Part shown: piece after piece, positions 24,607 through 32,830 of the stretch
Numbering within the stretch: position 1 is the first letter of the stretch
Layout of the letters: each line of letters opens with the position of its first letter
DNA from: Desulfitobacterium_A nosdiversum
GTDB taxonomy: Bacteria > Bacillota > Desulfitobacteriia > Desulfitobacteriales > Desulfitobacteriaceae
Assembly: GCF_049860565.1 (NCBI RefSeq)
Contig: NZ_CP172056.1
Coordinates: 124,001 to 188,000, forward strand
Direction of reading: 5' to 3'
Length of the DNA: 64,000 nucleotides
Position numbers and translations under genes: made by a program
Notes under the pieces: generated by a model
Database searches by the model: none
Seen by the model: the letters and a program-made list of their open reading frames with translations, nothing else
Told to the model about the DNA's origin: nothing

Positions 24607-24653
24607 TCGAACCAATTAAATATTAAACTACGGTACATTTTTTTTGAACCAAT
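24607..24653 (+). promoter_or_regulatory. Pair of GAACCAAT motifs upstream of dehydrogenase gene
   Basis: TCGAACCAAT (24607-24616) and TTGAACCAAT (24644-24653), 37 bp apart. The second is followed by GGTTTAAT, making a near-dyad. They lie about 200 bp before the dehydrogenase start. A -10/-35 pair is not clear. Confidence 0.4.
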
Positions 24654-24760
24654 GGTTTAATTGTTTTGTTAAAGCTTAAATAAAACTTCCCTTAAGCCTT
24701 ATTTTTTTAAACCTATATTTAGTATTTGTGTATTTAATATCAACCAAGGAGGTAGTGAAT

Positions 24761-24826
24761 GTGTTCATAAGGGTAAGAGCACCAACCCATTTATTTAGGA
24801 CTGGTTATTCCAAAGTCAAAATTTAA
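24761..24826 (+). CDS. Possible 21-codon leader peptide
   Basis: GTG 24761 lies 8 nt after AAGGAGG and opens a short frame (VFIRVRAPTHLFRTG...) ending 22 bp before the dehydrogenase start. The ribosome site is strong, and no other gene uses it. It may couple or modulate translation of the dehydrogenase. No function is visible in the peptide. Confidence 0.4.
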   Translation: MFIRVRAPTHLFRTGYSKVKI

Positions 24827-24848
24827 GTTAAACGGAAGGGAGAAAGTT

Positions 24849-27554
24849 ATGAATAATAATTTAACAACGAAACAAATGGAAAAAATTAAAACCATTTTTG
24901 GAGACCGGGTCCGCTTTAATAAAGTTGAACGTATTGTATATTCCCACGATATGGGAATAATGCCCGAACAAATTCGTTCAATGATTCAATGTACCCCTGA
25001 TGGAGTTGTTCAACCAACCTCGGTTGATGAAGTATCTTCCCTAATTAAAGCAGCCCAAGAGGATAAAATCCCGCTTGTTCCCCGCGGCGCCGGAAGTGCA
25101 GGGTTTGGAGGGAGTGTGCCCGCTAAAGGCGGCATCGTCGTTGATTTTGTCCGCATGAACAAAATTAAAAATATTGATACCGTTAATCAAACCGTTACCG
25201 TTGAACCCAGTGTCATTTGGAATAATCTCGAAAAGGAATTAAGTGAACGCGGTCTGACTCTTCGGGCCTATCCTTCAAGTTCAAACAGTTCAACGGTCGC
25301 AGGTTGGGTAGCCCAAGGCGGAAGTGGATATGGAAGTTACGAATATGGTAATTGTCTTCATAATATTGAGTCGGTACTCCTGGTTATGCCGGACGGACAG
25401 CTTAAAAAATTTGAGGGAACTGATCTGCAAAAGGTCTATAGTCTTTGCGGCATTACGGGAATGATTGTTGAAGTAACAGTCAAAGTAAGAGAAAAAGATG
25501 AAGAAAGTGTCATTTTAGCTTCCTTCCCATATTTGTCTAGCGCTTCAGATTTTTTAAATGCTCTGAATAGCGAAAATGTATCTCTTTGGAATGTAAGTAT
25601 CTCAACTCCTGCTTTTACCTCGTTAAAACAAAAGGCTCTTGAACACTATGTATTGCCAGAAGATGAGTATTTAGTCACAATGGTTTTCCCTAAACCCCGG
25701 CGCTCTGTTGTCGAAAATCAAGTTCGAAAACTCGTATCGAACTATAACGGGAAAATTATGCGTGATAAATTAGCTCTCGAAGAATGGGCAGATAAGTTTT
25801 ATCCAATGCGGTTTAAAAAACTAGGCCCCACTCTAGTTGCAAGCGAAGTTGTTATCCCTATTAAAGAAGTATCCCAATTTGTCGGAGAAGTTGAACGGAA
25901 GTTTAAAGGCGAATTTGCCCTAGAGGGAACCATGATTGGCCATGATAAGATCTCTATTCTAGGATTTATGCTGGCTGATGAAAGAAAGTTAGGCTTCCCG
26001 ATGGCCTATGCGTGTGCCTTAGATGTAATTGATGCAGGAGAAAAACTGGGAGGCAGCGTATTTTCTGTGGGAATGTACTTTACTGACCGAGCTAAAGCCT
26101 TTTTCGGACAAGAGCGTCTTCAAAGCATCTGGAATTACAAGCAGTCCATTGATCCAGACGGACTATTAAATCCGGGTAAAATTATTCCGCCTTCTCTGGA
26201 TAAACAATCTCCGACCAAAATGCTGTCAGCGGCAATGAAGGTTGCCAATGCAGGAAGCGGGTTGATCGGTTTAGCCGGCCGTCTTTTAAGTAAGTGGCAA
26301 TCTGATAACTTTAGTTCACCTCTCGATGACAGTCTTACGGATGATACGTTCTCTTGTGCAATGTGTGGTTATTGTCGGAATGTTTGTACCGTTTTTGATG
26401 CCGTTCCTTGGGAAAGTAACTCTCCCCGTGGGAAATACTTTATTCTTAATCAATATATTAAAGGAAAGCTTCCCCTTGATAATGAAGTTGGCAGAGCCTT
26501 ATATCCCTGTACAACGTGCAAAAAATGCGATACCATTTGTCAGATCAGAGCTCATAATGCTCACCACTGGATGAATCTCCGCTATGAGTTCAATAAAAAT
26601 ATGCTTCAGAATACCGGCTTGGATATTATCCGTAATAATGTGCTAACAACGGGTAACTTCTGGGGCGTCCCGGCAGAGGAACGGCTCAAATGGTTAGATG
26701 TTCCGACACAAACTAAAGGTAAACTAGCCTATTGGTCCGGATGTTGGGCAGGAACAATCATGGATAACATGGCTGAAAATGCGACCCATATTCTTGATCA
26801 CCTGAATATACCTTTTGTTCACTTTGGTGATAAGGAAAGATGCTGCGGTCTTTACCTTTCACTCGGAGGGTATAAAAAAGATTTTCAGGCATTGGTTAAA
26901 CGCAATCTGGAAATGTTTAACGAAGCAGGAGTTGAAACTATTATTTTTTCTTGTCCTGGTTGTTATGCAACCTTTAATGAGAACTATCCGCAAATGGCTT
27001 TAGAAATGGGAATCGAATGCAATATTCGCTTCAAACATATTACTGTTTTTCTCAGTGAATTAATTGCGGAGGGCAAGCTCAAATTCACGCAACCCTTGAA
27101 TCACACAGTTTCTTACCATGATTCTTGTCATGTTGGCCGTTGGTTTGGCCATTATGATGAACCTCGAAATGTCATTAAAGCCATTCCCGGAATTGAACTC
27201 AGAGAGATGGAGCATATCAAAGAACAGGGACTATGCTGCGGTTTAGTTTCAGCCTTTGACTCGTTGCCCTCGGTTGCCCATAGTGGTATGAAGAGAGTTG
27301 AGGAAGCAGTTGCAACAGGTGCAGAATATTTGGTCACAAACTGTGCAGGATGTGGTTCCCAATTCAACTCAACCTGTCATGCAATGGGAACTGAATTACA
27401 GCAGATGGATTTAACTGAACTTGTTGCCCGCTCATTAGGAATACCCACAAAAGATCCATCAGAAAAAATTGGTGCATATATGTCTCAATGTGTTGAGCTT
27501 CTTAAAGATAGTGTTCTTGCACCCATTGTTGTTCCTGCTGAGGTAAGCAAGTAA
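24849..27554 (+). CDS. Fused FAD- and Fe-S-dependent 2-hydroxyacid dehydrogenase (GlcD/GlcF-type)
   Basis: A 901-residue cytosolic protein. Residues about 40-225 form the FAD-binding domain (VPRGAGSAGFGG), and about 230-455 the FAD-oxidase C-terminal part ending IDPDGLLNPGKI. Residues about 490-575 hold two ferredoxin motifs, CAMCGYCRNVC and CTTCKKCDTIC. Two CCG modules follow (CCGLYLSLGG with CPGCY, and CCGLVSA with CAGCG). This joins GlcD-like and GlcF/HdrD-like parts in one chain, as in D-lactate or glycolate dehydrogenases of sulfate reducers. Electrons would go to the quinone pool or a thiol carrier. The substrate is not determined by sequence. ATG 24849 follows GGAAGGGAGAAAGTT. Confidence 0.88.
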   Translation: MNNNLTTKQMEKIKTIFGDRVRFNKVERIVYSHDMGIMPEQIRSMIQCTPDGVVQPTSVDEVSSLIKAAQEDKIPLVPRGAGSAGFGGSVPAKGGIVVDFVRMNKIKNIDTVNQTVTVEPSVIWNNLEKELSERGLTLRAYPSSSNSSTVAGWVAQGGSGYGSYEYGNCLHNIESVLLVMPDGQLKKFEGTDLQKVYSLCGITGMIVEVTVKVREKDEESVILASFPYLSSASDFLNALNSENVSLWNVSISTPAFTSLKQKALEHYVLPEDEYLVTMVFPKPRRSVVENQVRKLVSNYNGKIMRDKLALEEWADKFYPMRFKKLGPTLVASEVVIPIKEVSQFVGEVERKFKGEFALEGTMIGHDKISILGFMLADERKLGFPMAYACALDVIDAGEKLGGSVFSVGMYFTDRAKAFFGQERLQSIWNYKQSIDPDGLLNPGKIIPPSLDKQSPTKMLSAAMKVANAGSGLIGLAGRLLSKWQSDNFSSPLDDSLTDDTFSCAMCGYCRNVCTVFDAVPWESNSPRGKYFILNQYIKGKLPLDNEVGRALYPCTTCKKCDTICQIRAHNAHHWMNLRYEFNKNMLQNTGLDIIRNNVLTTGNFWGVPAEERLKWLDVPTQTKGKLAYWSGCWAGTIMDNMAENATHILDHLNIPFVHFGDKERCCGLYLSLGGYKKDFQALVKRNLEMFNEAGVETIIFSCPGCYATFNENYPQMALEMGIECNIRFKHITVFLSELIAEGKLKFTQPLNHTVSYHDSCHVGRWFGHYDEPRNVIKAIPGIELREMEHIKEQGLCCGLVSAFDSLPSVAHSGMKRVEEAVATGAEYLVTNCAGCGSQFNSTCHAMGTELQQMDLTELVARSLGIPTKDPSEKIGAYMSQCVELLKDSVLAPIVVPAEVSK

Positions 27555-27585
27555 CTTAAAACAGTAATGGAACAGGATCCAACAT

Positions 27586-27632
27586 AAGAGTAAGGCTGCC
27601 AGAAATAATTATTATCGGGCAGCCTTACTCTT
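27586..27632. terminator. Bidirectional terminator between convergent genes
   Basis: A perfect 15-bp stem (AAGAGTAAGGCTGCC with its complement, 27586-27600 with 27618-27632) and a 17-nt loop. It separates the dehydrogenase gene from the ccdA-like gene. Confidence 0.8.
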
Positions 27633-27635
27633 ACC

Positions 27636-28349
27636 TTAGTGCAAGTGCCCCATTACGGATACGTGATCAAATAAATCTGGCCTAAAAACCAAATAGCCAG
27701 CCAAAAAAATTAAAGCTACCCCTAAGACAGGTTGTAAATAATGGATAAAGTTATTGCCCTTAAATAACTGACGTACATTAGCCAAAAAAGCTAAAGAAAG
27801 CAAAAGACTATGTCCAAGGCCAAATAACCCAAGTGCTAAGGATGGGATAAGAATCTTCCCACTAGCAACAGCTACCCCACTGATGATAAGGATAACCGGC
27901 GTTGTGCATGGTGACGGAGCCAACGCAAAAAAAATCCCTAAGAGTCCTGAATTTAACCCTTCGTTCTGGTTGAAATAAAAGTGAGGCCTTTTTCTCTGAT
28001 TAACATAAAACCCAGAGAATTTAATGGGTAATCTAACCTGTAATAGGGTTATCCCCGCAATAAAATACAACACTGCAAGGAAAACTGTCCAAAACCAATT
28101 TGGGAAGGTAAGCATTCGTCCTATTCCTGCAGCCAAAATCCCGATAAACATCAAGGTTCCCGTGAAACCAACAATAAACTGTAGAGCTCTAAGATACCCC
28201 GTTCGACGTGTGCCTACCAAAACTAAAGGAACCATAGCACCCATGCAGGGATTTAAGGAAAGAAGAAGCCCCGTCGCAAACATGGACAAAAGTACAGTCC
28301 ATGAACCATTTTGTAATCCAAGATGCAAAGTATGGATAAGTGAATCCAA
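27636..28349 (-). CDS. CcdA/DsbD-like thiol electron transporter
   Basis: A 237-residue membrane protein with six or seven helices. Two conserved cysteines sit in pseudo-symmetric helices, LSLNPCMGAMVPL (about Cys35) and ALAPSPCTTPVIL (about Cys147). In CcdA these relay electrons from cytosolic thioredoxin to extracytoplasmic thiol proteins. Likely clients here are the TlpA-like protein at 20391 or cytochrome maturation; the partner is inferred. The TTG at 28349 follows GGGGGGATTGAG. It lies between the dehydrogenase gene and the copper operon. Confidence 0.83.
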   Translation of the reverse strand: MDSLIHTLHLGLQNGSWTVLLSMFATGLLLSLNPCMGAMVPLVLVGTRRTGYLRALQFIVGFTGTLMFIGILAAGIGRMLTFPNWFWTVFLAVLYFIAGITLLQVRLPIKFSGFYVNQRKRPHFYFNQNEGLNSGLLGIFFALAPSPCTTPVILIISGVAVASGKILIPSLALGLFGLGHSLLLSLAFLANVRQLFKGNNFIHYLQPVLGVALIFLAGYLVFRPDLFDHVSVMGHLH

Positions 28350-28471
28350 CTCAATCCCCCCTAACGACTATTGTCAAATTATTCCTATGTCCATATTTTA
28401 GTTAAAATAACTCTTTTCGCCACAGCAGATTGACAATCAATTAAATAAATGTCCATAGTTTAACTCACCAA

Positions 28472-28514
28472 ACAAAAAAACTTCAGTTAGAGTTTAGAAC
28501 TCCAACTGAAGTTT
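28472..28514 (-). terminator. Terminator of the copper operon
   Basis: Stem AAACTTCAGTT/AACTGAAGTTT with inner GAGTT/AACTC, and a T7 run on the minus strand. It lies 38 bp after copZ. Confidence 0.88.
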
Positions 28515-28552
28515 CGCTGTTCCATCTATTAAATGGTCTAGTAAGATAATAT

Positions 28553-28750
28553 TTATTTTGCGCTGTATCCCGCTTCTTCCACGGCTTTAATTAATTCTTC
28601 ACGTTTAGCCTCACCTAAGACTACGGCTTCCCCTTTCGCAAGATCCACTTTTACAGCCTCTACTCCGTTTACACCACGTAGTGCTTCGTCAACATGCATT
28701 TTGCAATGATTACAGGTCATTCCGTCAACTTTTAAAGTCGTTTGACTCAT
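28553..28750 (-). CDS. copZ: Copper chaperone CopZ
   Basis: A 65-residue heavy-metal-associated domain protein with the Cu(I) site GMTCNHC. The beta-alpha-beta-beta-alpha-beta pattern is complete (MHVDEALRGVNGVEAVKV). It carries Cu(I) in the cytosol to CopA and CsoR. ATG 28750 follows GGAGGTGAAAGAG. It is third in csoR-copA-copZ, 97 bp after copA, with a terminator behind. Confidence 0.95.
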   Translation of the reverse strand: MSQTTLKVDGMTCNHCKMHVDEALRGVNGVEAVKVDLAKGEAVVLGEAKREELIKAVEEAGYSAK

Positions 28751-28847
28751 TCTCTTTCACCTCCAAAAAACTCTTTCTATACTCTCTCCAAGCTAATTAG
28801 ATTTGACTTGAAGAAATCTGGCATATAAAAGACTTCTATAAGTTAAC

Positions 28848-31295
28848 TCATCTGATGGGCTTAAATCTTTTTAAGCGTAAAGCATTTAATAATACAGATA
28901 CGGAACTGAAGCTCATTGCTGCTCCTGCAATCATTGGATTTAATAAGGGCCCACCAAAGATATAGAGGATTCCCATGGCTACGGGGATTCCCAAAATATT
29001 ATAACCAAACGCCCAGAATAAGTTCTCTTTAATATTTCTTATTGTACTTTTGCTTAACTGGATAGCTGTAGGAACATCCATCAAATCACTTCGCATCAGA
29101 ACAATATCAGCCGATTCCATTGCGACGTCTGTTCCCGAACCGATGGCGATTCCGATATCCGCTTGAGCCAAAGCAGGAGCATCATTTATCCCATCGCCCA
29201 CCATAGCAACTTTTTTGCCTTCTTCTTGAAGCTTTTTAACTTCATTCGCCTTATCTTGGGGTAACACTTCTGCTAAAATCCGATCAATGCCAACCTGTTT
29301 CGCAATGGCTTGTGCAGTTCTCTTGTTGTCCCCGGTGATCATGGCTACTTCGATACCCATCTCATGAAGCTTTTCTATAGCTCTTTTACTGTTTTCTTTT
29401 ACGGTATCAGCAACAGCAATGATTCCCGCCAACGTGTTGTCCATAGCGATATACATCGGAGTTTTACCTTCCCCTGCTAACTTATCTGACATTACTTCCA
29501 AACTCTCTAAGGATATCTTACTTTCAACCATCAGTTTTCTGTTGCCAAGCAGGATTTCTTTACCATTGATTCTAACCTGAATTCCTTGCCCTGGGATAGC
29601 TTTAAAGAAATCAAGTTTTTTAAATTCCAAGGCTTTTTCTTCTGCACCTTTAACAATCGCTTCACCGAGTGGATGCTCAGATCCCTTTTCAGCTGATGCC
29701 GCTAATTGTAAGAGTTCATCTTGTGTTATCCCATTTGTAACAATGACATCAGTAACTTTGGGCTTTCCTTCAGTAATCGTACCTGTTTTATCGAATACAA
29801 TGGTTTTAACTTGATGCGCTGTCTCTAGGGCAACACCACTTTTAATTAAAACACCGTTTTCTGCGCCTTTACCCGTACCCACCATGATCGCTGTTGGTGT
29901 TGCTAGACCAAGCGCACAGGGACAAGCAATAACGAGAACTGAAATAAATATTGTTAAGGCAAATACTGAGGATTCACCGCCTATGAAAAACCAGACTAAA
30001 CCAGATAATGCTGCAATAGCCATGACAATCGGAACAAAGTATCCTGAAATAACGTCTGCAAGTTTGGCAATAGGAGCTTTCGAACCTTGGGCATCTTCTA
30101 CCAGTTTGATAATTTGAGCAAGGACCGTGTCTTTCCCCACTTTAGTTGCCTTGTATTTTATGGTTCCATTTTTATTGATACTCGCTCCAATAATCTTGGC
30201 ACCCACATTTTTTTCGACGGGGATACTTTCACCTGTGAGCATTGATTCATCTACAGACGTTGTCCCTTCGACAACTTCCCCGTCAACAGGCATCTTCTCA
30301 CCTGGTTTAACAATAATGACATCCCCGACTTCAACTTCTTCAAGGGTAATTTCAATTTCTTTTCCGTTTCTAACAACAATCGCAGTTTTTGGGGAAAGCC
30401 CCATAAGCTTCTTAATCGCCTCCGAAGATTTCCCTTTTGAAACCGCTTCAAAATACTTGCCCAAAGTAATCAAGGTAAGAATAACTCCAGCTGTCTCAAA
30501 ATATAAGTCGGTGGCATACGAATGATTACCCGCAGTAATCTGAAGCGTAGCAAATATCCCGTAAAGAATGGCTGCTGAAGTCCCCACAGCGATCAGAGAA
30601 TCCATATTGGGACTTCTTTTGAATAGAGCTTTAAACCCAGTGCTGTAGAATTTCCGTCCCAAAAGGATAACAGGTGAAACAAGCAGCAATTGAACTATGG
30701 CAAAGGCAGGCGCATTCATCATGGGGTTAATCAGATCCGGGAGCGGAAGTCCTGCTACATGACCCATGGCAATATACAGGAGGGGTACAGTAAATATCGC
30801 TGAAAAGATAAACCTATGCCACAATGATTTTATTTCATTAACTTTTCTTTCTTGGTCTTCATCGATTGTCGTTGCTTCTTCAATCGCTTTGTAACCTGCG
30901 TTCTCGATAGCTTTCTTGATATCTAAAACTTTGACTTTAGAAGGTTTATAGCTAATCGTTAATTTTTCCGTTGCTAAATTAACACTAGCTTCTGTAACCC
31001 CTTCAAGCTTCCGCGTCACCCTCTCAATCGTCCGTGCACAAGATGCACAGGTCATTCCTTCGATTTTCATTGTTTTATGGACATCATCCGTCAAGGCTTT
31101 ATAGCCTGCTTTTTCTACGGCCGCTTGAATATCTTCCACTGAAACTTTAGCTTCATCGAAGTTTATATTGAGTTTTTCCGTTGCAAAATTAACATTGGCT
31201 TCACTAACTCCATTGAGTTTACGTGTCGCTCTCTCGACAGCCTTAGCGCAAGATGCACAGGTCATTCCTTGTATTGTCAATAATTTATCAGCCAT
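28848..31295 (-). CDS. copA: Cu(I)-exporting P1B-type ATPase
   Basis: An 815-residue copper pump. Two N-terminal metal-binding domains each carry GMTCASC (Cys13/Cys16 and about residue 86). Then come eight membrane helices with the CPC site in VIACPCALGLATP, the actuator TGE in DESMLTGESIPVEK, the phosphorylation site FDKTGTITEG, HP in SEHPLGEA, and the hinge MVGDGINDAPALA. The helix 7-8 residues YN and MxxxS (GYNILGI, AAMSFSSVSV) fit Cu(I)/Ag(I) selectivity. It exports Cu(I) across the cytoplasmic membrane. It starts 27 bp after csoR. Confidence 0.97.
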   Translation of the reverse strand: MADKLLTIQGMTCASCAKAVERATRKLNGVSEANVNFATEKLNINFDEAKVSVEDIQAAVEKAGYKALTDDVHKTMKIEGMTCASCARTIERVTRKLEGVTEASVNLATEKLTISYKPSKVKVLDIKKAIENAGYKAIEEATTIDEDQERKVNEIKSLWHRFIFSAIFTVPLLYIAMGHVAGLPLPDLINPMMNAPAFAIVQLLLVSPVILLGRKFYSTGFKALFKRSPNMDSLIAVGTSAAILYGIFATLQITAGNHSYATDLYFETAGVILTLITLGKYFEAVSKGKSSEAIKKLMGLSPKTAIVVRNGKEIEITLEEVEVGDVIIVKPGEKMPVDGEVVEGTTSVDESMLTGESIPVEKNVGAKIIGASINKNGTIKYKATKVGKDTVLAQIIKLVEDAQGSKAPIAKLADVISGYFVPIVMAIAALSGLVWFFIGGESSVFALTIFISVLVIACPCALGLATPTAIMVGTGKGAENGVLIKSGVALETAHQVKTIVFDKTGTITEGKPKVTDVIVTNGITQDELLQLAASAEKGSEHPLGEAIVKGAEEKALEFKKLDFFKAIPGQGIQVRINGKEILLGNRKLMVESKISLESLEVMSDKLAGEGKTPMYIAMDNTLAGIIAVADTVKENSKRAIEKLHEMGIEVAMITGDNKRTAQAIAKQVGIDRILAEVLPQDKANEVKKLQEEGKKVAMVGDGINDAPALAQADIGIAIGSGTDVAMESADIVLMRSDLMDVPTAIQLSKSTIRNIKENLFWAFGYNILGIPVAMGILYIFGGPLLNPMIAGAAMSFSSVSVLLNALRLKRFKPIR

Positions 31296-31322
31296 AAAAC
31301 TTCCCTCATTTCATACACCAAT

Positions 31323-31676
31323 TTATTTCATTATTTTAGAAATAGTTTTGAGCAATTCATCGATGACTTTTTCGTCTCCTTCTTGAATCTGTTCAAGAAC
31401 GCAAGACTTCATATGCTTTTCCAACAAAAGTTTTGAAACTCCGTTTAATGCAGACTGCGCAGAAGCAATTTGATTAAGAATGTCATCACAGTAGACATGT
31501 TTTTCAATCATTCCTTTAATGCCTCGGATTTGCCCTTCTATCCGATTCATACGATTCACTAAATCACGAATCGTTTTTTCACTATGATGACTTGTCCGTT
31601 CGTGGCCTAATTCCAACTGATGAAGACATGTAGGGCAGGATTGATGATTATCATTTCTACTATGAATTTCATCCAT
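31323..31676 (-). CDS. csoR: Copper-sensing repressor CsoR
   Basis: A 117-residue DUF156-family repressor. The Cu(I) ligand pattern is intact: Cys in HVYCDDIL, and His and Cys in LEKHMKSCV. The basic DNA-contact region is NRMNRIEGQIRGIKGM. An extra N-terminal stretch of about 30 residues has CPTC and several His, not needed in the classical protein and possibly an added metal site. Copper binding releases it from the operator at 31699. ATG 31676 follows GAGGTGATATTTT. It is first gene of csoR-copA-copZ. Confidence 0.95.
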   Translation of the reverse strand: MDEIHSRNDNHQSCPTCLHQLELGHERTSHHSEKTIRDLVNRMNRIEGQIRGIKGMIEKHVYCDDILNQIASAQSALNGVSKLLLEKHMKSCVLEQIQEGDEKVIDELLKTISKIMK

Positions 31677-31698
31677 AAAATATCACCTCTTTACCAGT

Positions 31699-31727
31699 AT
31701 AGTATACCCCCCTATACTATATGTCAA
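31699..31727 (-). promoter_or_regulatory. CsoR-controlled promoter and operator
   Basis: Minus-strand TTGACA (31727-31722), a 17-bp spacer and TACTAT (31704-31699). A dyad ATAGTATA-C6-TATACTAT (31699-31720) covers the spacer and -10. The GC core flanked by AT arms is the usual CsoR operator layout. Confidence 0.88.
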
Positions 31728-31883
31728 TAATATATATCTTTCCTATCAATTTAATATTTAAAAGTTAATTCTATAAGCAAATTTTTGGATGTCGCTTTAT
31801 TATTATTGCCTTAATTCCTTTAACAAAGGAAAACAAAATTATTTGTCGAAAATAGTTTCGAAGTAATTAAAAGGAATGATTAT

Positions 31884-32573
31884 ATGAAGCTATCACTGAA
31901 ATCCTGTCTTTTGATAAGTATGATTATCCTTGGGATTTTTTATGGCATAACTTATGATTATATTATGCCGCTATTTACAAGTAATCTTGCTCATTGTATA
32001 ATTCAGGGCATCGTTTTCGGGTTTATTAACTACTTTGTAGTTATTATTATCCTTAAAAAGTATAGTGACCTCAAAAAATCCAATACCTTATTAAAAAAGA
32101 ATCTTCGAATTGATAATTTAACAGGTCTTTTTAATCGAAGAACTTTTGACAATGATATTCAAAACGTATCCTTAGATAGTGATTATTCTATAATTTTCAT
32201 TGACATCGATAATTTTAGGAAATTCAATAATGAATTCGGTCATCAATGTGGTGATACTGTATTAAAAAACGTTTGCCAGACTATAAAAACTACTGTTAGG
32301 AATAATGATAGGGTTTATAGATATGGCGGTGAAGAAATTGTCGTACTTTTAAATAATTGCGATAAAAAGAATGCCTTTCAAATTGCTGAAAAAATACGAT
32401 TAAATATCACCGAACTCGATAATTCACCTTTTCCTCCAATTACAATCTCTCTTGGCATCTCAAGCTACCCAGAGGATGGAACAGAGATTAATGAGATTAT
32501 CGAATTAAGTGATAATGCACTTCTTACTGCAAAGAGATCAGGAAAGAACCAAGTAGCCGTGTATAGTCATTGA
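31884..32573 (+). CDS. Membrane-bound diguanylate cyclase with GGEEI motif
   Basis: A 229-residue protein: two membrane helices (about 7-25 and 38-58), a short coiled stretch, then a GGDEF domain from about residue 73 (NLTGLFNRRTFD). The signature reads YRYGGEEIVVLL, with Ile instead of Phe at the last position. The RxxD inhibitory site is present (RNND). The catalytic Glu pair is kept, so activity is likely. The ATG at 31884 follows AAAAGGAATGATTAT. It is divergent from the csoR operon; no link to copper is evident. Confidence 0.85.
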   Translation: MKLSLKSCLLISMIILGIFYGITYDYIMPLFTSNLAHCIIQGIVFGFINYFVVIIILKKYSDLKKSNTLLKKNLRIDNLTGLFNRRTFDNDIQNVSLDSDYSIIFIDIDNFRKFNNEFGHQCGDTVLKNVCQTIKTTVRNNDRVYRYGGEEIVVLLNNCDKKNAFQIAEKIRLNITELDNSPFPPITISLGISSYPEDGTEINEIIELSDNALLTAKRSGKNQVAVYSH

Positions 32574-32731
32574 TCACAATAAGAAAGCTATCGTCATTAC
32601 CTCGCTCACATTCAATCTAAGGACTAGTTGGCGATATTAATTAATGAAAATGAGCTATTTCTAAAGTTGAAGCCCTTTGATGGAGTAATTATAAAAAGTT
32701 ATTTAAAGTATTATCTACAATTAAAATTAAC

Positions 32732-32766
32732 AAGGAGCGTTCCAGAATTTCTGAAACGCTCCTTTT
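32732..32766. terminator. Bidirectional terminator
   Basis: Stem AAGGAGCGTT/AACGCTCCTT with an inner CAGAA/TTCTG hairpin, followed by T4. It separates the convergent cyclase and ligase genes. Confidence 0.85.
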
Positions 32767-32830
32767 ACTAACAAAGTATTTTTTTATAATTGAGATTTTA
32801 ATCTACTATTTCTTCTTTTAAATTCTTTAA

